Origin: Thalassococcus profundi
GTDB taxonomy: Bacteria > Pseudomonadota > Alphaproteobacteria > Rhodobacterales > Rhodobacteraceae
Length of the DNA: 64,000 nucleotides
Assembly: GCF_003344785.1 (NCBI RefSeq)
Contig: NZ_QPMK01000003.1
Span: forward strand, 375,160 to 439,159
Direction of reading: 5' to 3'
Shown piece by piece: positions 1 through 9,235 of the stretch. Each line of letters opens with the position of its first letter. Position 1 is the stretch's first letter. The notes below the pieces were generated by a model that was given only the letters and a program-made list of their open reading frames with translations, ran no database searches and was not told the origin of the DNA. The translations under genes were made by a program, and so were the position numbers.

Positions 1-1261
1 TCTTGCCGCGCAGCCACGGATGCAACGCCTCTGGAAGCGTCACGGATCCATCCGCCTGCTGGCCATTTTCGAGTACCGCGATCAACGCGCGCCCGACGGC
101 GAGGCCGGAGCCGTTCAGCGTGTGCAGGAATGCCGGCTTTCCGCCGTCCGCGGGCTTGAACCGGGCGTTCATCCGCCGGGCCTGGAAATCGCCGCAGGTC
201 GAGACCGAGCTGATCTCGCGGTAGGTGTTCTGCCCGGGCAGCCAGACCTCGATGTCATGGGTCCGCCGCGCGCCGAAGCCCATGTCGCCGGTGCAGAGCA
301 CCACGGTCCGGTAGGGCAGCTCCAGCGCTTCGAGGATGGCCTCGGCGCAAGCCGTCATGCGGGCGTGTTCCTCTTCAGATTTCTCCGGATGGGTGACCGA
401 GACCATCTCGACCTTCTCGAACTGGTGCTGGCGCAACATGCCTGCGGTGTCGCGCCCGGCGCTGCCCGCTTCCGAGCGGAAGCACTGGGTGTGGGCGACG
501 TAACGGCGGGGCAGGTAGCCTTCGTCGACCGTCAGCCCGTTGACGATGTTGGTCAGCGTCACCTCGGCGGTGGGGACCAGCCACCAGCCGTTGGTGGTGC
601 GGTAGCTGTCCTCGCCGAACTTGGGCAACTGCCCGGTGCCCAGCATCATCTCGTCGCGGACCAGCACCGGCGTCCAGGTCTCGGCCAGCCCGTGCTGTTC
701 CACATGGGTGTCGAGCATGAACTGCGCCAGCGCCCGGTGCAGACGCGCCACCCCGCCCGAGAGCAGCATGAAGCGGCTGCCCGAGAGCTTAGCGGCGGTT
801 TCGAAATCCATGCCGGGGATCACGCCCGCGATCTCGTAATGCTCCTTCGGGGTGAAGTCGAATGTGCGTGGCGTGCCCCAGCGCCTGATCTCGACATTGT
901 CCGACTCATCCGCACCGTCAGGCACGTCGGCGTAGGGCAGGTTGGGCAGGCCCAGGAGCAGGGCGGTCAGCTCCTCGTCCAGCGCCTTGGCGCGGGCCTG
1001 CATCTCGGTCACCTCGGCCTTCTTCTCGGCGACCATGGCGCGCAGGCGGTCGAATTCGGCCTCGTCGCCGCTGGCCTTCGCCGCGCCCACGTCCTTGGCA
1101 GCGCGCTTCTGGTCGGCTTGCGCAGTCTCGGCGGCATGGATCGCGGCGCGGCGGTCCTCGTCGAGCTTCAGGACCTGCGCAGAGACCGGCTCGCCCCCGC
1201 GGCGGGTCAGGGCGGCGTCGAAGGCGGCGGGGTCGTCACGAAGGGCGCGGAGGTCGTGCAT
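1..1261 (-). CDS. serS: Seryl-tRNA synthetase (partial, C-terminus cut by window edge)
   Basis: Charges tRNA-Ser with serine in the cytoplasm. Reading leftward from the ATG at 1259-1261, 420 codons are open to the window edge. The N-terminus ([18 protein letters not shown]) is the usual SerRS start and is followed by the alanine/glutamate-rich coiled-coil arm (about residues 30-95). The class II core follows, with the motif 2 stretch [20 protein letters not shown] and a C-terminal motif 3 region ([18 protein letters not shown]). The family is usually about 430 residues, so only about 10 residues are missing. It is divergent from yajC across a 190 bp gap that probably holds both promoters. The identification is firm. 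Confidence 0.97.
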   Translation of the reverse strand, partial: MHDLRALRDDPAAFDAALTRRGGEPVSAQVLKLDEDRRAAIHAAETAQADQKRAAKDVGAAKASGDEAEFDRLRAMVAEKKAEVTEMQARAKALDEELTALLLGLPNLPYADVPDGADESDNVEIRRWGTPRTFDFTPKEHYEIAGVIPGMDFETAAKLSGSRFMLLSGGVARLHRALAQFMLDTHVEQHGLAETWTPVLVRDEMMLGTGQLPKFGEDSYRTTNGWWLVPTAEVTLTNIVNGLTVDEGYLPRRYVAHTQCFRSEAGSAGRDTAGMLRQHQFEKVEMVSVTHPEKSEEEHARMTACAEAILEALELPYRTVVLCTGDMGFGARRTHDIEVWLPGQNTYREISSVSTCGDFQARRMNARFKPADGGKPAFLHTLNGSGLAVGRALIAVLENGQQADGSVTLPEALHPWLRGK

Positions 1262-1453
1262 GGGGCGGATCCTTGGAATGAGTCGCGCCTGCCTTATGCA
1301 ACATCTTTGCCGGGAGGTGTAGGGCGGGGGTGGCGGCAGCTTCGATCGTCGAGCGGCGGGGCCGGTTTGTCGCCTTGCAAAGCCCCGTCTCACGACATAG
1401 GTAATGCCAAATTCTGCGGGGGGTGCGCCCCGCCTTTGTGACAGGAGCATCCC

Positions 1454-1741
1454 ATGGACGGCAGTGCCTTCGCCCAGTTCATTCCCCTCATCCTCATCTT
1501 CGCGATCATGTATTTCCTGCTGATCCGCCCGCAGCAGAAAAAGCTGAAGGAGCATCAGAAGATGGTCGAGGGGCTGCGCCGGGGCGATCAGGTCGTGACC
1601 CAGGGCGGGCTGATCGGCAAGGTCGTGAAGGTCAAGGAAAGCAACGAGATCGAGGTCGAATTGGCCGAAGGCGTCAAGGTCCGCGTGGTGCAGTCCACCA
1701 TCGCGCAGGTGCTGTCCAAGACCGAACCCGCCAATTCCTGA
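1454..1741 (+). CDS. yajC: Sec translocon accessory subunit YajC
   Basis: A 95-residue inner-membrane protein that associates with SecDF and YidC at the SecYEG translocon. One N-terminal membrane segment (about residues 8-25, ending [10 protein letters not shown]) is followed by the conserved cytoplasmic stretch with [14 protein letters not shown]. An AGGAG ribosome binding site lies 6 bases before the ATG. It is the first gene of a rightward yajC-secD-secF unit, and secD starts 23 bases after its stop. The family match is clear. Confidence 0.96.
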   Translation: MDGSAFAQFIPLILIFAIMYFLLIRPQQKKLKEHQKMVEGLRRGDQVVTQGGLIGKVVKVKESNEIEVELAEGVKVRVVQSTIAQVLSKTEPANS

Positions 1742-1764
1742 TTTTCCTGCCCTAGGCGCCCGTC

Positions 1765-3426
1765 ATGCTTCAGATCGATCTTTGGAAACGCATCCTCATC
1801 TGGGGCATCGTGGCGCTTGGCGTGTTTCTCGCGCTGCCCAATGCCTTCTACACCCGGGTCGAGACGCATAACGACGCGGTGACCGCGATCGAGCGGCAGG
1901 GCGCCACGCCCGAGCGCGAAGCGGTCGCTGCGGGCTGGCCGTCCTTCCTGCCGTCGGGGCTGGTGAATCTCGGTCTCGACCTGCGCGGCGGCGCGCATCT
2001 GCTGGCCGAGGTGCAGGTCGAGGATGTCTATGCCCAGCGGCTCGAGGCGCTCTGGCCCGAGGTGCGCGACGCGCTGCGGCCCGAGCGCGACACGGTGGGC
2101 ACGATCCGCCTGCAGCCCTCTGGTCCGATGGAACTGCGCATCCGCATCTCGCAGCCCGACGGCATGGCCCGGGCGCTCGAGGTGGTGCGCGGGCTGGCGC
2201 AGCCGGTGGTGTCGCTGACCGGCGCCGGAGAGACCGACCTTGCGGTGTCGGGCGATGGCGACGAGATCGTCGTGCGCCTCTCTGAAGCCGAGCGGCAGGC
2301 CACCGACGAACGGACCGTGCGCCAGAGCCTCGAGATCATCCGCCGCCGTATCGACGAGGTCGGCACCCGCGAACCGACGATCCAGCGCCAGGGCAGCGAC
2401 CGCATCCTGATCCAGGTGCCGGGCATCGGGTCCGCCGCCGAGCTGAAGGAGATCATCGGCACCACCGCGCAGCTGACCTTCCAGCCGGTCGTGGGCCGCG
2501 GCGCGAGCGCCAATGACAGCCCCGGCATCGGCAACGAGATCCTGCCGTCGCTGGACGAGGAGGGCGTGTTCTACGAGTTGGAACAGGCGCCTGTCGTCAC
2601 CGGCGAAGAGCTGGTCGACGCCCAACCCAGCTATGACCAGAACGGCCGTCCCGCGGTCAGCTTCCGGTTCAACCCGGCGGGAGCGCGCAAGTTCGGCGAC
2701 TACACCGCCGAGAACATCGGCAACCCCTTCGCCATCGTGCTCGACGACGAGGTCATCAGCGCGCCGGTGATCCAGAGCCATATTCCCGGCGGGTCGGGCA
2801 TCATCACCGGCAACTTCTCGGTCGAGGAGTCCACGAACCTCGCCGTGCTGCTGCGCGCCGGTGCGCTGCCCGCGGGCCTCGAATTCCTCGAGGAACGCAC
2901 GATCGGGCCGGAGTTGGGGCAGGACAGCATCGACGCGGGCAAGATCGCCACGGTCGTCGCCTTCTCTGCCGTGCTGGTCTTCATGTTCCTGAGCTACGGG
3001 CTGTTCGGCATCTTCGCCAACATCGCGCTTATCCTCAACATCGCCCTGCTCTTCGGCTTGCTGAGCCTGATCGGCGCCACGCTGACCCTGCCGGGCATCG
3101 CCGGCATCGTGCTGACCGTCGGCATGGCGGTCGACGCCAACGTGCTGGTCTTCGAGCGGATCCGCGAGGAGTTGCGCACCGCGAAGGGGCCGGCGCGAGC
3201 GATCGAACTGGGCTACGAAAAGGCGCTGAGCGCCATCGTCGACGCCAACCTCACCACGATCATCACGGCGACGATCCTCTTTGCCATGGGGTCGGGGCCG
3301 GTGCGCGGTTTCGCCATCACGCTGGGGCTGGGGATCATCACCTCGGTCTTTACCGCGATCTTCGTCACGCGGCTGATGATCGTCATCTGGTTCGGGCGCA
3401 CCCGTCCGAAAACCATCGAAGTCTGA
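1765..3426 (+). CDS. secD: Protein translocase subunit SecD
   Basis: A proton-motive-force-driven component that pulls preproteins through SecYEG on the periplasmic side. It has 553 residues with an N-terminal membrane segment (about 8-26), the signature LDLRGG at about residues 71-76, a large periplasmic region (about 75-375) and a C-terminal block of five membrane helices containing GMAVDANVLVFERIREE and the GPVRGFAITLGLG region typical of the SecD/RND fold. It lies between yajC and secF, which starts 12 bases downstream. The periplasmic domain is of the usual alphaproteobacterial length. Confidence 0.97.
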   Translation: MLQIDLWKRILIWGIVALGVFLALPNAFYTRVETHNDAVTAIERQGATPEREAVAAGWPSFLPSGLVNLGLDLRGGAHLLAEVQVEDVYAQRLEALWPEVRDALRPERDTVGTIRLQPSGPMELRIRISQPDGMARALEVVRGLAQPVVSLTGAGETDLAVSGDGDEIVVRLSEAERQATDERTVRQSLEIIRRRIDEVGTREPTIQRQGSDRILIQVPGIGSAAELKEIIGTTAQLTFQPVVGRGASANDSPGIGNEILPSLDEEGVFYELEQAPVVTGEELVDAQPSYDQNGRPAVSFRFNPAGARKFGDYTAENIGNPFAIVLDDEVISAPVIQSHIPGGSGIITGNFSVEESTNLAVLLRAGALPAGLEFLEERTIGPELGQDSIDAGKIATVVAFSAVLVFMFLSYGLFGIFANIALILNIALLFGLLSLIGATLTLPGIAGIVLTVGMAVDANVLVFERIREELRTAKGPARAIELGYEKALSAIVDANLTTIITATILFAMGSGPVRGFAITLGLGIITSVFTAIFVTRLMIVIWFGRTRPKTIEV

Positions 3427-3438
3427 GAGGGCCACCCC

Positions 3439-4407
3439 ATGCGCATGCGTCTCGTACCCGAGATCACCAACTGGGACTTCTTCGGCCGCTCGAAGCTGTG
3501 GCTGGGCATTTCGGCGCTGATGATGGTCGTGGCCTTCGTCTCCTTCCTGCTTCAGGGCCTGAACTACGGCATCGACTTCCGGGGCGGCACGACGATCCGC
3601 ACCGAAAGCCCGAGCGCCGTGGACGTGGGCGCCTATCGCGACGCCCTGCAGCCGCTGGAGCTGGGCGACATCACCATTTCCGAGGTCTTCGACCCCAGCT
3701 TTGGCGACGACCGCAACGTTGCGATGATCCGTGTACAGGCACAGGACGATCAGGAGGCGGTGTCGGCCGATCTGATCGCCCAGATCGAGGCGGCGCTGAG
3801 CGAGGTTGCGCCGGACATCACCTTTGCCTCGGTGGAATCCGTCGGTCCCAAGGTGTCGGGGGAATTGATCCAGACCGCGGTGATCGCGGTGCTTCTGGCC
3901 ATCGGCGCGGTGCTCATCTACATCTGGCTGCGGTTCGAATGGCAATTCGCCGTGGGCGCGGTGCTGGCGCTGGTCCATGACGTTCTGCTGACCATCGGCG
4001 TCTTTTCCGAGCTTCAGATCAAGTTCGACCTCGCGATCATCGCGGCGCTGCTGACCATCGTGGGCTATTCGCTCAACGACACGGTGGTGGTCTTCGACCG
4101 TGTGCGCGAGAACTTGATCAAGTACAAGAAGCGCGACCTCAAGGAAGTGCTGAACATCTCGATCAACGAGACGCTCAGCCGGACGATCATGACCTCGCTG
4201 ACCACGATGCTGGCGCTGGTCGCCATGTTCGTGCTGGGCGGCGACGTGATCCGCGGCTTCGTCTTCGCGATGATGTGGGGCATTCTGGTGGGCACCTATT
4301 CGTCGATCTTCGTGGCCAGTGCGATCCTGCTGTGGCTTGGGGTCAAGCGCGACTGGACCAAGCCCGACGCCACCGCCGGAAATCAGTACGCCGACATCGA
4401 TGCCTGA
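3439..4407 (+). CDS. secF: Protein translocase subunit SecF
   Basis: Partner of SecD in the SecDF-YajC complex. It has 322 residues with a first membrane segment at about 22-40, the YGIDFRGGT signature at residues 43-51, and five C-terminal membrane helices with the motif SLNDTVVVFDRVREN. The stop codon overlaps the ATG of the downstream permease gene, suggesting translational coupling. The identification is firm. Confidence 0.97.
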   Translation: MRMRLVPEITNWDFFGRSKLWLGISALMMVVAFVSFLLQGLNYGIDFRGGTTIRTESPSAVDVGAYRDALQPLELGDITISEVFDPSFGDDRNVAMIRVQAQDDQEAVSADLIAQIEAALSEVAPDITFASVESVGPKVSGELIQTAVIAVLLAIGAVLIYIWLRFEWQFAVGAVLALVHDVLLTIGVFSELQIKFDLAIIAALLTIVGYSLNDTVVVFDRVRENLIKYKKRDLKEVLNISINETLSRTIMTSLTTMLALVAMFVLGGDVIRGFVFAMMWGILVGTYSSIFVASAILLWLGVKRDWTKPDATAGNQYADIDA

Positions 4408-5161
4408 CCTGCTGGCCGAGGCCCTGGCGTTGCCGGGGCTGGGCCTTCTGATCGGGACGGTCTTCATCTCGGGCATCGTTTACGGCTTTGCCGGGTTCGG
4501 CGCCGCCATGGTGGTGATGCCGGTCGCCGCCCGCCTGCTGCCCATCGAGGTCGCCGTCGCCGCCTTCAACGTCTCGGCCCTGTCGTCTCTGGTCACCGTT
4601 GTGCCGCGCGCCCTGGGCCAGGTCGAACGGCGCGGCGTGTCGGTGATGATCCTGACCGCGACGATCACCGTATCGCTGGGCATCTGGGTGCTGCGCCACG
4701 CGGATGTCACGCTGCTGCGGTGGGCGGTTGTCGGCGTCTGCACGGTGACGCTGGTGGCGCTGATGGCCGGGTGGCGCACGCGGCTCGCGCCGACGCTGCG
4801 GCTGCGGGCGCTGGTGGGCGGCGCGTCGGGGTTCGTCGGCGGGGCGACGGGGCTGATGGGGCCGGTCATGGTGCTGTTCCAACTCGCGGGCCGCGACAGT
4901 GTGGCGCAGTCCCGCGCCACGGCGGTGGTCTTTCTGACCCTGACCAGCCTTCTGCTGCTGCCGCTCATGGCGGTGCAGGGCGCGCTCACAGGCGCTGCGG
5001 TGGCGCTTGGACTGGTGCTCTTGGTGCCGTATGGCATCGGTACGGCGATTGGCCAGTGGCTCTTTCAACCTAAGCTTGAAAGACTTTATCGTGCCGTGGC
5101 CTATGCTATTATCGCTATGGCAATCCTTTCCGGCTTGCCCTTATGGGATAGAGGAAGCTGA
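4400..5161 (+). CDS. TauE/SafE family membrane permease
   Basis: A 253-residue integral membrane protein with about eight hydrophobic segments and the two-fold internal layout of TauE/SafE (DUF81) proteins. GFAGFGAAMVVMPVA near the N-terminus and GGATGLMGPVMVLFQLAGR in the middle are the usual paired signatures. Members are proposed exporters of sulfoacetate, sulfite or related organic anions, but the substrate here cannot be read from sequence. The ATG at 4400 lies inside the secF stop, so I chose it over upstream in-frame starts within secF. It is followed 1 base later by the Mth938-like gene, so it appears to be part of the sec-ccm gene string. Confidence 0.85.
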   Translation: MPDLLAEALALPGLGLLIGTVFISGIVYGFAGFGAAMVVMPVAARLLPIEVAVAAFNVSALSSLVTVVPRALGQVERRGVSVMILTATITVSLGIWVLRHADVTLLRWAVVGVCTVTLVALMAGWRTRLAPTLRLRALVGGASGFVGGATGLMGPVMVLFQLAGRDSVAQSRATAVVFLTLTSLLLLPLMAVQGALTGAAVALGLVLLVPYGIGTAIGQWLFQPKLERLYRAVAYAIIAMAILSGLPLWDRGS

Positions 5162-5162
5162 C

Positions 5163-5516
5163 ATGCGCCTCAATGAAGTCACGTTCACCGATGCCCTGCC
5201 GGTCGATGGCTATGGCCCCGGTTTTTTCCGTATCGCTGGTAAACCGATCGAAGGCGCCATCTGCCTGAGCGCCAATGGCACCCAAAGCTGGGGCGGCATC
5301 GAGGATGCCGACACGCTGCTGGCGCTGGCGGGCGAGGTGGATGTGCTTTTCGTCGGCACCGGGGCCGAGATCGCGCATCTTCCCACCAGCCTGCGCCAAC
5401 GGCTCGAAGACAGCGGCATCGGGGTCGAGGTGATGAACTCGCCCTCCGCCTGCCGCACCTACAACGTGCTCTTGTCCGAAGGGCGCCGGGTCGCGGTGGC
5501 CGCCGTCCCGGTCTGA
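5163..5516 (+). CDS. Mth938-like domain protein (NDUFAF3-related)
   Basis: A 117-residue soluble protein of the Mth938-like family, whose mitochondrial member NDUFAF3 is a complex I assembly factor. Visible family features are the N-terminal DGYGPGFFRIAG stretch, SWGGIEDADTL, and a central VDVLFVGTGAEIAHLP core strand-loop. In Rhodobacter capsulatus I recall a small ORF of similar size between secF and the hel/ccm genes, which fits this position. Its bacterial role is not settled. The ATG at 5163 is one base after the permease stop. Confidence 0.8.
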   Translation: MRLNEVTFTDALPVDGYGPGFFRIAGKPIEGAICLSANGTQSWGGIEDADTLLALAGEVDVLFVGTGAEIAHLPTSLRQRLEDSGIGVEVMNSPSACRTYNVLLSEGRRVAVAAVPV

Positions 5517-5566
5517 GCCGGCGTTTGGCGCTTTTGCCGGGGAACGAGACGCGCTAAGCCTCTGGC

Positions 5567-6181
5567 ATGAATCTGACGGTTTCCGATCTCAGCGTCGCGC
5601 GCGGCGGCGTGCCGGTGCTGGACGGCGTGGCTTTCGACCTGCCGCCGGGCCGGGCGTTGGTGCTGCGCGGGCCGAACGGCGCCGGAAAGACGACGCTTTT
5701 GCGCACCATCGCCGGATTGCAGCCCGCCGAAGCCGGGCGCATCGAAGGCGCGGAGGATCGCATCGCCTATGCGGGTCACGCGGACGGGCTCAAGGCGATG
5801 CTGAGCGTGACCGAGAACCTGGCGTTCTGGGCCTCGGTATTCGGAACCTCGGACATAGACGCGGCTGTCGCGGCCTTCGACCTTGAAGAGTTGCGCGACC
5901 GGCTGGCGGGCACCCTGTCGGCCGGACAGAAGCGGCGGCTGGGTCTGGCGCGGCTGATGGTGAGCGGGCGGCCCGTCTGGGTGCTGGACGAACCCACGGT
6001 GTCTTTGGATGCCGCCTCGGTGGCGCTTTTCGCATCAGCGGTGCGGGCGCATCTGGGGCAGGGCGGCAGCGCCGTCCTCGCCACCCATATCGACCTCGGG
6101 CTGGCAGAGGCCGAGGTTCTGGACGTCGCGGCCTTCCGCGCCACGCCGCGGGCCGCCGCCGCCGACGAGGCGTTCCTGTGA
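5567..6181 (+). CDS. ccmA: Heme exporter ATP-binding protein CcmA
   Basis: ABC-type ATPase that works with CcmB, CcmC and CcmD in moving and handling heme for cytochrome c maturation, and releases holo-CcmE. It has 204 residues. Walker [10 protein letters not shown] is at about 35-43, the ABC signature LSAGQKRR starts at about 117, and Walker B VWVLDEP is at about 137-143. The length is normal for CcmA. Its last codons overlap the start of ccmB (ORF start at 6178), which implies coupling. Confidence 0.95.
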   Translation: MNLTVSDLSVARGGVPVLDGVAFDLPPGRALVLRGPNGAGKTTLLRTIAGLQPAEAGRIEGAEDRIAYAGHADGLKAMLSVTENLAFWASVFGTSDIDAAVAAFDLEELRDRLAGTLSAGQKRRLGLARLMVSGRPVWVLDEPTVSLDAASVALFASAVRAHLGQGGSAVLATHIDLGLAEAEVLDVAAFRATPRAAAADEAFL

Positions 6182-6834
6182 TCGCGCTGCTGCTCCGGGA
6201 TCTCAAGCTTGCGGTGCGGGCCGGGGGTGGATTCGGGCTTGGCCTCGCGTTCTTCCTGATCGTCACGGTGCTGGTGCCCTTCGGCGTCGGGCCGGACACC
6301 GCGTTGCTCACGCGGATCGCGCCGGGTGTGCTCTGGATCGGGGCGCTGCTGGCGTGCCTGCTGTCGCTCGACCGCATCCTCGCGCTCGATTGGGAGGACG
6401 GATCGCTCGATTTGCTGGCCACCGCGCCGCTGCCGATGGAGGGCATCGTCACGGTCAAGGCGCTGGCGCACTGGATCACCACCGGCCTGCCGCTGGTGCT
6501 GGCAGCACCGGTGCTGGGCGTGCTGCTGAACCTGCCGGGGCCGGGATACCTTTGGCTGGTGGTGTCGCTGGCGCTCGGCACGCCGGCGCTGTCGGTGATC
6601 GGCACCTTCGGCGCGGCGCTGACCGTGGGGATCAAGCGCGGCGGACTGCTGCTGTCGCTGCTGGTCCTGCCACTTTACGTGCCGACCCTGATCTTCGGCG
6701 CCGAGGTGGCGCGGCGCGGCGCAGAGGGGCTGGCGGTGTCCACCCCGCTGCTGATGCTGGCCGGGATTTCCTGCGGCGTGCTGGCGCTCTTGCCCTTCGC
6801 CTCGGCGGCGGTGCTGCGGATCAACCTGCGCTGA
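6178..6834 (+). CDS. ccmB: Heme exporter permease CcmB
   Basis: Six-helix inner-membrane partner of CcmA, 218 residues. It opens with [18 protein letters not shown], the typical CcmB N-terminus, and contains [18 protein letters not shown] at 6178 is the start; it overlaps the ccmA stop. The last six codons (ending RINLR-stop) and the DNA just after the gene reappear about 208 bases downstream as a partial duplication in the ccmB-ccmC gap. The coding region itself looks intact. Confidence 0.93.
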   Translation: MIALLLRDLKLAVRAGGGFGLGLAFFLIVTVLVPFGVGPDTALLTRIAPGVLWIGALLACLLSLDRILALDWEDGSLDLLATAPLPMEGIVTVKALAHWITTGLPLVLAAPVLGVLLNLPGPGYLWLVVSLALGTPALSVIGTFGAALTVGIKRGGLLLSLLVLPLYVPTLIFGAEVARRGAEGLAVSTPLLMLAGISCGVLALLPFASAAVLRINLR

Positions 6835-7133
6835 GAACGAGGAAGTGCCCGGCGCGAACAGCGCCGCAGGTGCCGCGCCATCGCCAGACCGCCCCCCGGG
6901 CTGGCGATTGGGTGCCGTCCGCTCGGAGCATCCGGGAAGCGCAGTGGGTTGAGGAGAAACCGCAATGCTGAAAGGAGCGGTCGCAATCCTACGATTTAAT
7001 GCGTTAGCCCCTGCATTCCTTCACAGGATCAACCTGCGTTGAGCAGAGCGCCCCGGCGCGAACAGCACCGCAGGTGCCGCGCCATCGCCAGACCGCCCCC
7101 CGGGCTGGCGATTGGCTGCCGTCCACTCGGAGC
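6818..7133 (+). repeat. Imperfect direct duplication including the ccmB tail
   Basis: The segment 6818-6929 recurs at 7026-7133. Both begin with GGATCAACCTGCG followed by a TGA (RINLR-stop in the ccmB frame) and continue through GGCGCGAACAGC, GCCGCGCCATCGCCAGACCGC and the CCCCCCGGGCTGGCGATTGG stretch to CTCGGAGC. The offset is 208 bases at the left end and 204 after a small indel. The second copy carries a dead fragment of the ccmB 3' end, so the duplication happened after ccmB was in place. Confidence 0.85.
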
Positions 7134-7216
7134 GTGTGTGGCGTACGGAGACTTCGGGCATAAAGCGCGAAGCTGTACGGGAGGGTCGCCATCCCGCGGT
7201 CTGGCGATGGCGCGGC
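6872..7216. repeat. 21-bp sequence in two direct and one inverted copy
   Basis: GCCGCGCCATCGCCAGACCGC occurs at 6872-6892 and 7076-7096, and its exact reverse complement is at 7196-7216. The last two form perfect 21-bp arms around a roughly 100-base centre that contains GGCATAAAGCGCGAAGC. This resembles the repeats at about 16.4-16.75 kb and 44.1-44.2 kb. The whole 6835-7433 gap (about 600 bases) carries these repeats and no convincing gene. Confidence 0.75.
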
Positions 7217-7433
7217 ACGGGAGGCTTTCGGACCGGTGCCGTTCTCGCCGCTCATCCGTGTCCGTAGGGTGGAATGAAAGCGCGAAACGGCCCGCCAGAA
7301 TCGCCTCACCGCCGTCTGCCGGCAGCGCGCCACCGCTTTCGCAGGGTCACAACCCCGCGCGGAACTGTCACCTTGGCTTTCCGACCGCCTCCAAGTCATC
7401 TAAACAGCAGGGAGCAGAGGGAAATCGCCGCAC

Positions 7434-8162
7434 ATGTCGCTTTGGGAATACGCCAACCCGGTCAAGTTCATCCGCACCACGGATACCGTCCTGCCCTGGG
7501 TCTCGTGGCTGGCACTGGCCTGCCTCGTCGTCGGGCTGGTCTGGGGGTTCTTCTTCACCCCGGACGATTTCCGACAGGGTTCGACGGTCAAGATCATCTA
7601 CCTGCACGTGCCCTCGGCGCTGATGGCGATCAACGCCTGGCTGATGATGCTGGTGACCTCGCTGATCTGGATCGTCCGCCGCCACCACGTCAGCGCCCTC
7701 GCCGCGAAGGCCGCCGCCCCCGTGGGCGCCACCATGACCGTGATCGCTCTGGCCACGGGCGCGATCTGGGGACAGCCGATGTGGGGGACCTGGTGGGCCT
7801 GGGACCCGCGACTCACGTCCTTCCTGATCCTGTTCCTGTTCTACCTGGGCTACATGGCGCTCTGGTCCGCGATCGAGGATGACGACACCGCCGCCGACCT
7901 CACGTCGATCCTCTGCCTCGTCGGGTCGGTCTTCGCACTGCTGTCGCGCTACGCGGTCAACTTCTGGAACCAGGGGCTGCACCAGGGCGCATCCCTCAGC
8001 CTCGACAAGGAGGAAAACGTGGCGGATGTCTTCTATTTCCCGTTGCTCGTGTGCATCGCGGGCTTCGTGCTGCTGTTCGTGGCGCTGGTCTTCCTGCGCA
8101 CCCAGACCGAAATCCGTGCCCGCCGCACCCGGGCGCTTCTGGCACGGGAGCAGCGCGCATGA
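7434..8162 (+). CDS. ccmC: Heme-handling protein CcmC
   Basis: Inner-membrane protein that loads heme on the chaperone CcmE during cytochrome c biogenesis. It has 242 residues and about six membrane helices. The tryptophan-rich heme-handling motif WGTWWAWDPRLT spans about residues 117-128, flanked by the conserved histidines at about 58 (YLHVPSA) and 183 (GLHQGAS). Although 600 bases separate it from ccmB, the strand and order are those of a standard ccm operon. Its TGA overlaps the ccmD ATG. Confidence 0.96.
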   Translation: MSLWEYANPVKFIRTTDTVLPWVSWLALACLVVGLVWGFFFTPDDFRQGSTVKIIYLHVPSALMAINAWLMMLVTSLIWIVRRHHVSALAAKAAAPVGATMTVIALATGAIWGQPMWGTWWAWDPRLTSFLILFLFYLGYMALWSAIEDDDTAADLTSILCLVGSVFALLSRYAVNFWNQGLHQGASLSLDKEENVADVFYFPLLVCIAGFVLLFVALVFLRTQTEIRARRTRALLAREQRA

Positions 8163-8317
8163 TCCCCGATCTGGGCAAATACGCGGGCGCCGTGCTGTCG
8201 TCCTACGCGGTGTCGCTGGCGCTTATCGTGCTGCTGGTCGCGCTCAGCCTCTGGCGCGCGCGCCGGGTCCGGGCGGAGCTTGAGCGGGTCGAACAAAGGA
8301 GCAAGCGCAATGGCTAG
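8159..8317 (+). CDS. ccmD: Heme exporter protein CcmD
   Basis: A 52-residue single-span membrane protein (hydrophobic stretch about residues 10-30, then a basic helix rich in arginine and glutamate). The sequence opens MIPDLGKYAGAVLSSYAVS, a typical CcmD pattern. It stabilises CcmC-CcmE and is needed to release holo-CcmE from the CcmABC complex. It starts in the ATGA overlap with ccmC and its stop overlaps the ccmG start, so three genes are translationally linked. Confidence 0.9.
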   Translation: MIPDLGKYAGAVLSSYAVSLALIVLLVALSLWRARRVRAELERVEQRSKRNG

Positions 8318-8858
8318 GATCTCTCCCCTGGTGGTGCTGCCACCGCTGGTCTTCGCGGGTCTGGCGACGCTGTTCTACACCGGTATGTTCCGCGAAGACC
8401 CGCAGGGCCTGCCATCGACCCGCGTCGGCCAGCCGGCCCCCGCGATCACCGAAGAGACGCTGGCCGATTTCCCGGGACTGGAGCCGGGGATGCTGCAATC
8501 GGGCGAGGTCACGCTGGTGAACTTCTGGGCCAGCTGGTGCCCGCCCTGTCGCGCCGAACACCCGAAGTTGCTGGAGATGCAGGCCGAGGGCATGCAGATC
8601 GTCGGCGTCAACTTCAAGGATACTGCCGGGGCGGCCGAACGCTACCTCGACGACGACGGCAATCCCTTCGCCGCCGTGGCTTTCGACCCGCAGGGCCGCA
8701 CGGCCATCGACTGGGGCGTCACCGCGCCGCCCGAGACCTTTATCGTGGATGGCGACGGCACCGTGCTTTTCCGCTTTGCCGGACCGCTGGTCGGCAGCGA
8801 TTACGAGCAGCGATTCCTGCCCGCCCTGCAGGACGCGACCGCGCCGGATTCCATGTGA
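8310..8858 (+). CDS. ccmG: Thiol:disulfide interchange protein CcmG/DsbE
   Basis: Membrane-anchored periplasmic thioredoxin-like reductant of apocytochrome c cysteines (HelX in Rhodobacter). It has 182 residues with an N-terminal membrane anchor at about 5-25, then a thioredoxin fold with the active site WCPPC (C77 and C80) and the cis-proline loop TAPPETFIVD. I use the ATG at 8310, 8 bases inside ccmD, because it gives the normal signal anchor. It is the last gene of the ccm run. Confidence 0.94.
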   Translation: MARISPLVVLPPLVFAGLATLFYTGMFREDPQGLPSTRVGQPAPAITEETLADFPGLEPGMLQSGEVTLVNFWASWCPPCRAEHPKLLEMQAEGMQIVGVNFKDTAGAAERYLDDDGNPFAAVAFDPQGRTAIDWGVTAPPETFIVDGDGTVLFRFAGPLVGSDYEQRFLPALQDATAPDSM

Positions 8859-8862
8859 AGAC

Positions 8863-8895
8863 GCGGCCCCGGATCGCTCCGGAGGCCGCGCAAGT
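8863..8895 (+). terminator. Hairpin after ccmG
   Basis: Arms GCGGCCCCGGA (8863-8873) and TCCGGAGGCCGC (8878-8889) pair with one bulge, and a short T-containing tail (AAGTTTTCC) follows. It begins 5 bases after the ccmG stop and so probably ends the ccm transcript. It also lies between ccmG and the convergent small gene on the other strand. Confidence 0.6.
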
Positions 8896-8915
8896 TTTCC
8901 CTCGTCGAGCCCGGA

Positions 8916-9047
8916 TCAGAGCTCGCAGACGGTCTCCACCTGCGTCTTGGCACAGGCCGGAGGGTTGTGTGTGGCGGCAAAGGCGCCGAACACGCTGAGC
9001 AGCGCAAGAGCGGCGGCCTGAACGATGGTGACAAGCTTGAACTTCAT
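8916..9047 (-). CDS. Small secreted two-cysteine peptide (hypothetical)
   Basis: A 43-codon reading frame on the minus strand, from an ATG at 9047 to TGA at 8916. It starts MKFKLVTIVQAAALALLSVFG, a good signal-peptide pattern (basic start, hydrophobic core, small residues FAA near position 25). The short mature part, about 18 residues, has two cysteines (ACAKTQ and VCEL). A GAGG lies about 10 bases upstream. I do not recognise a family. A signal peptide with paired cysteines next to a periplasmic thiol-redox gene is suggestive, but it could be a chance ORF. Confidence 0.4.
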   Translation of the reverse strand: MKFKLVTIVQAAALALLSVFGAFAATHNPPACAKTQVETVCEL

Positions 9048-9235
9048 TTTGGTCTGCCTCTGCTGTGGCCCCCTCGTTGGTGGAGGGCCTGAATCGCATT
9101 TACGCAGTGCGACGTGATTCGTCTCGGGTCACGTGCGGGGCAGGCCGGCGATGGGCAGGAAATTGCAAAAGCGCCGCGGCGCGTCGGCGGAAAAACGGGC
9201 AGGCGGGCGCTTTTGGCCGGTGACGGATGGAACCG

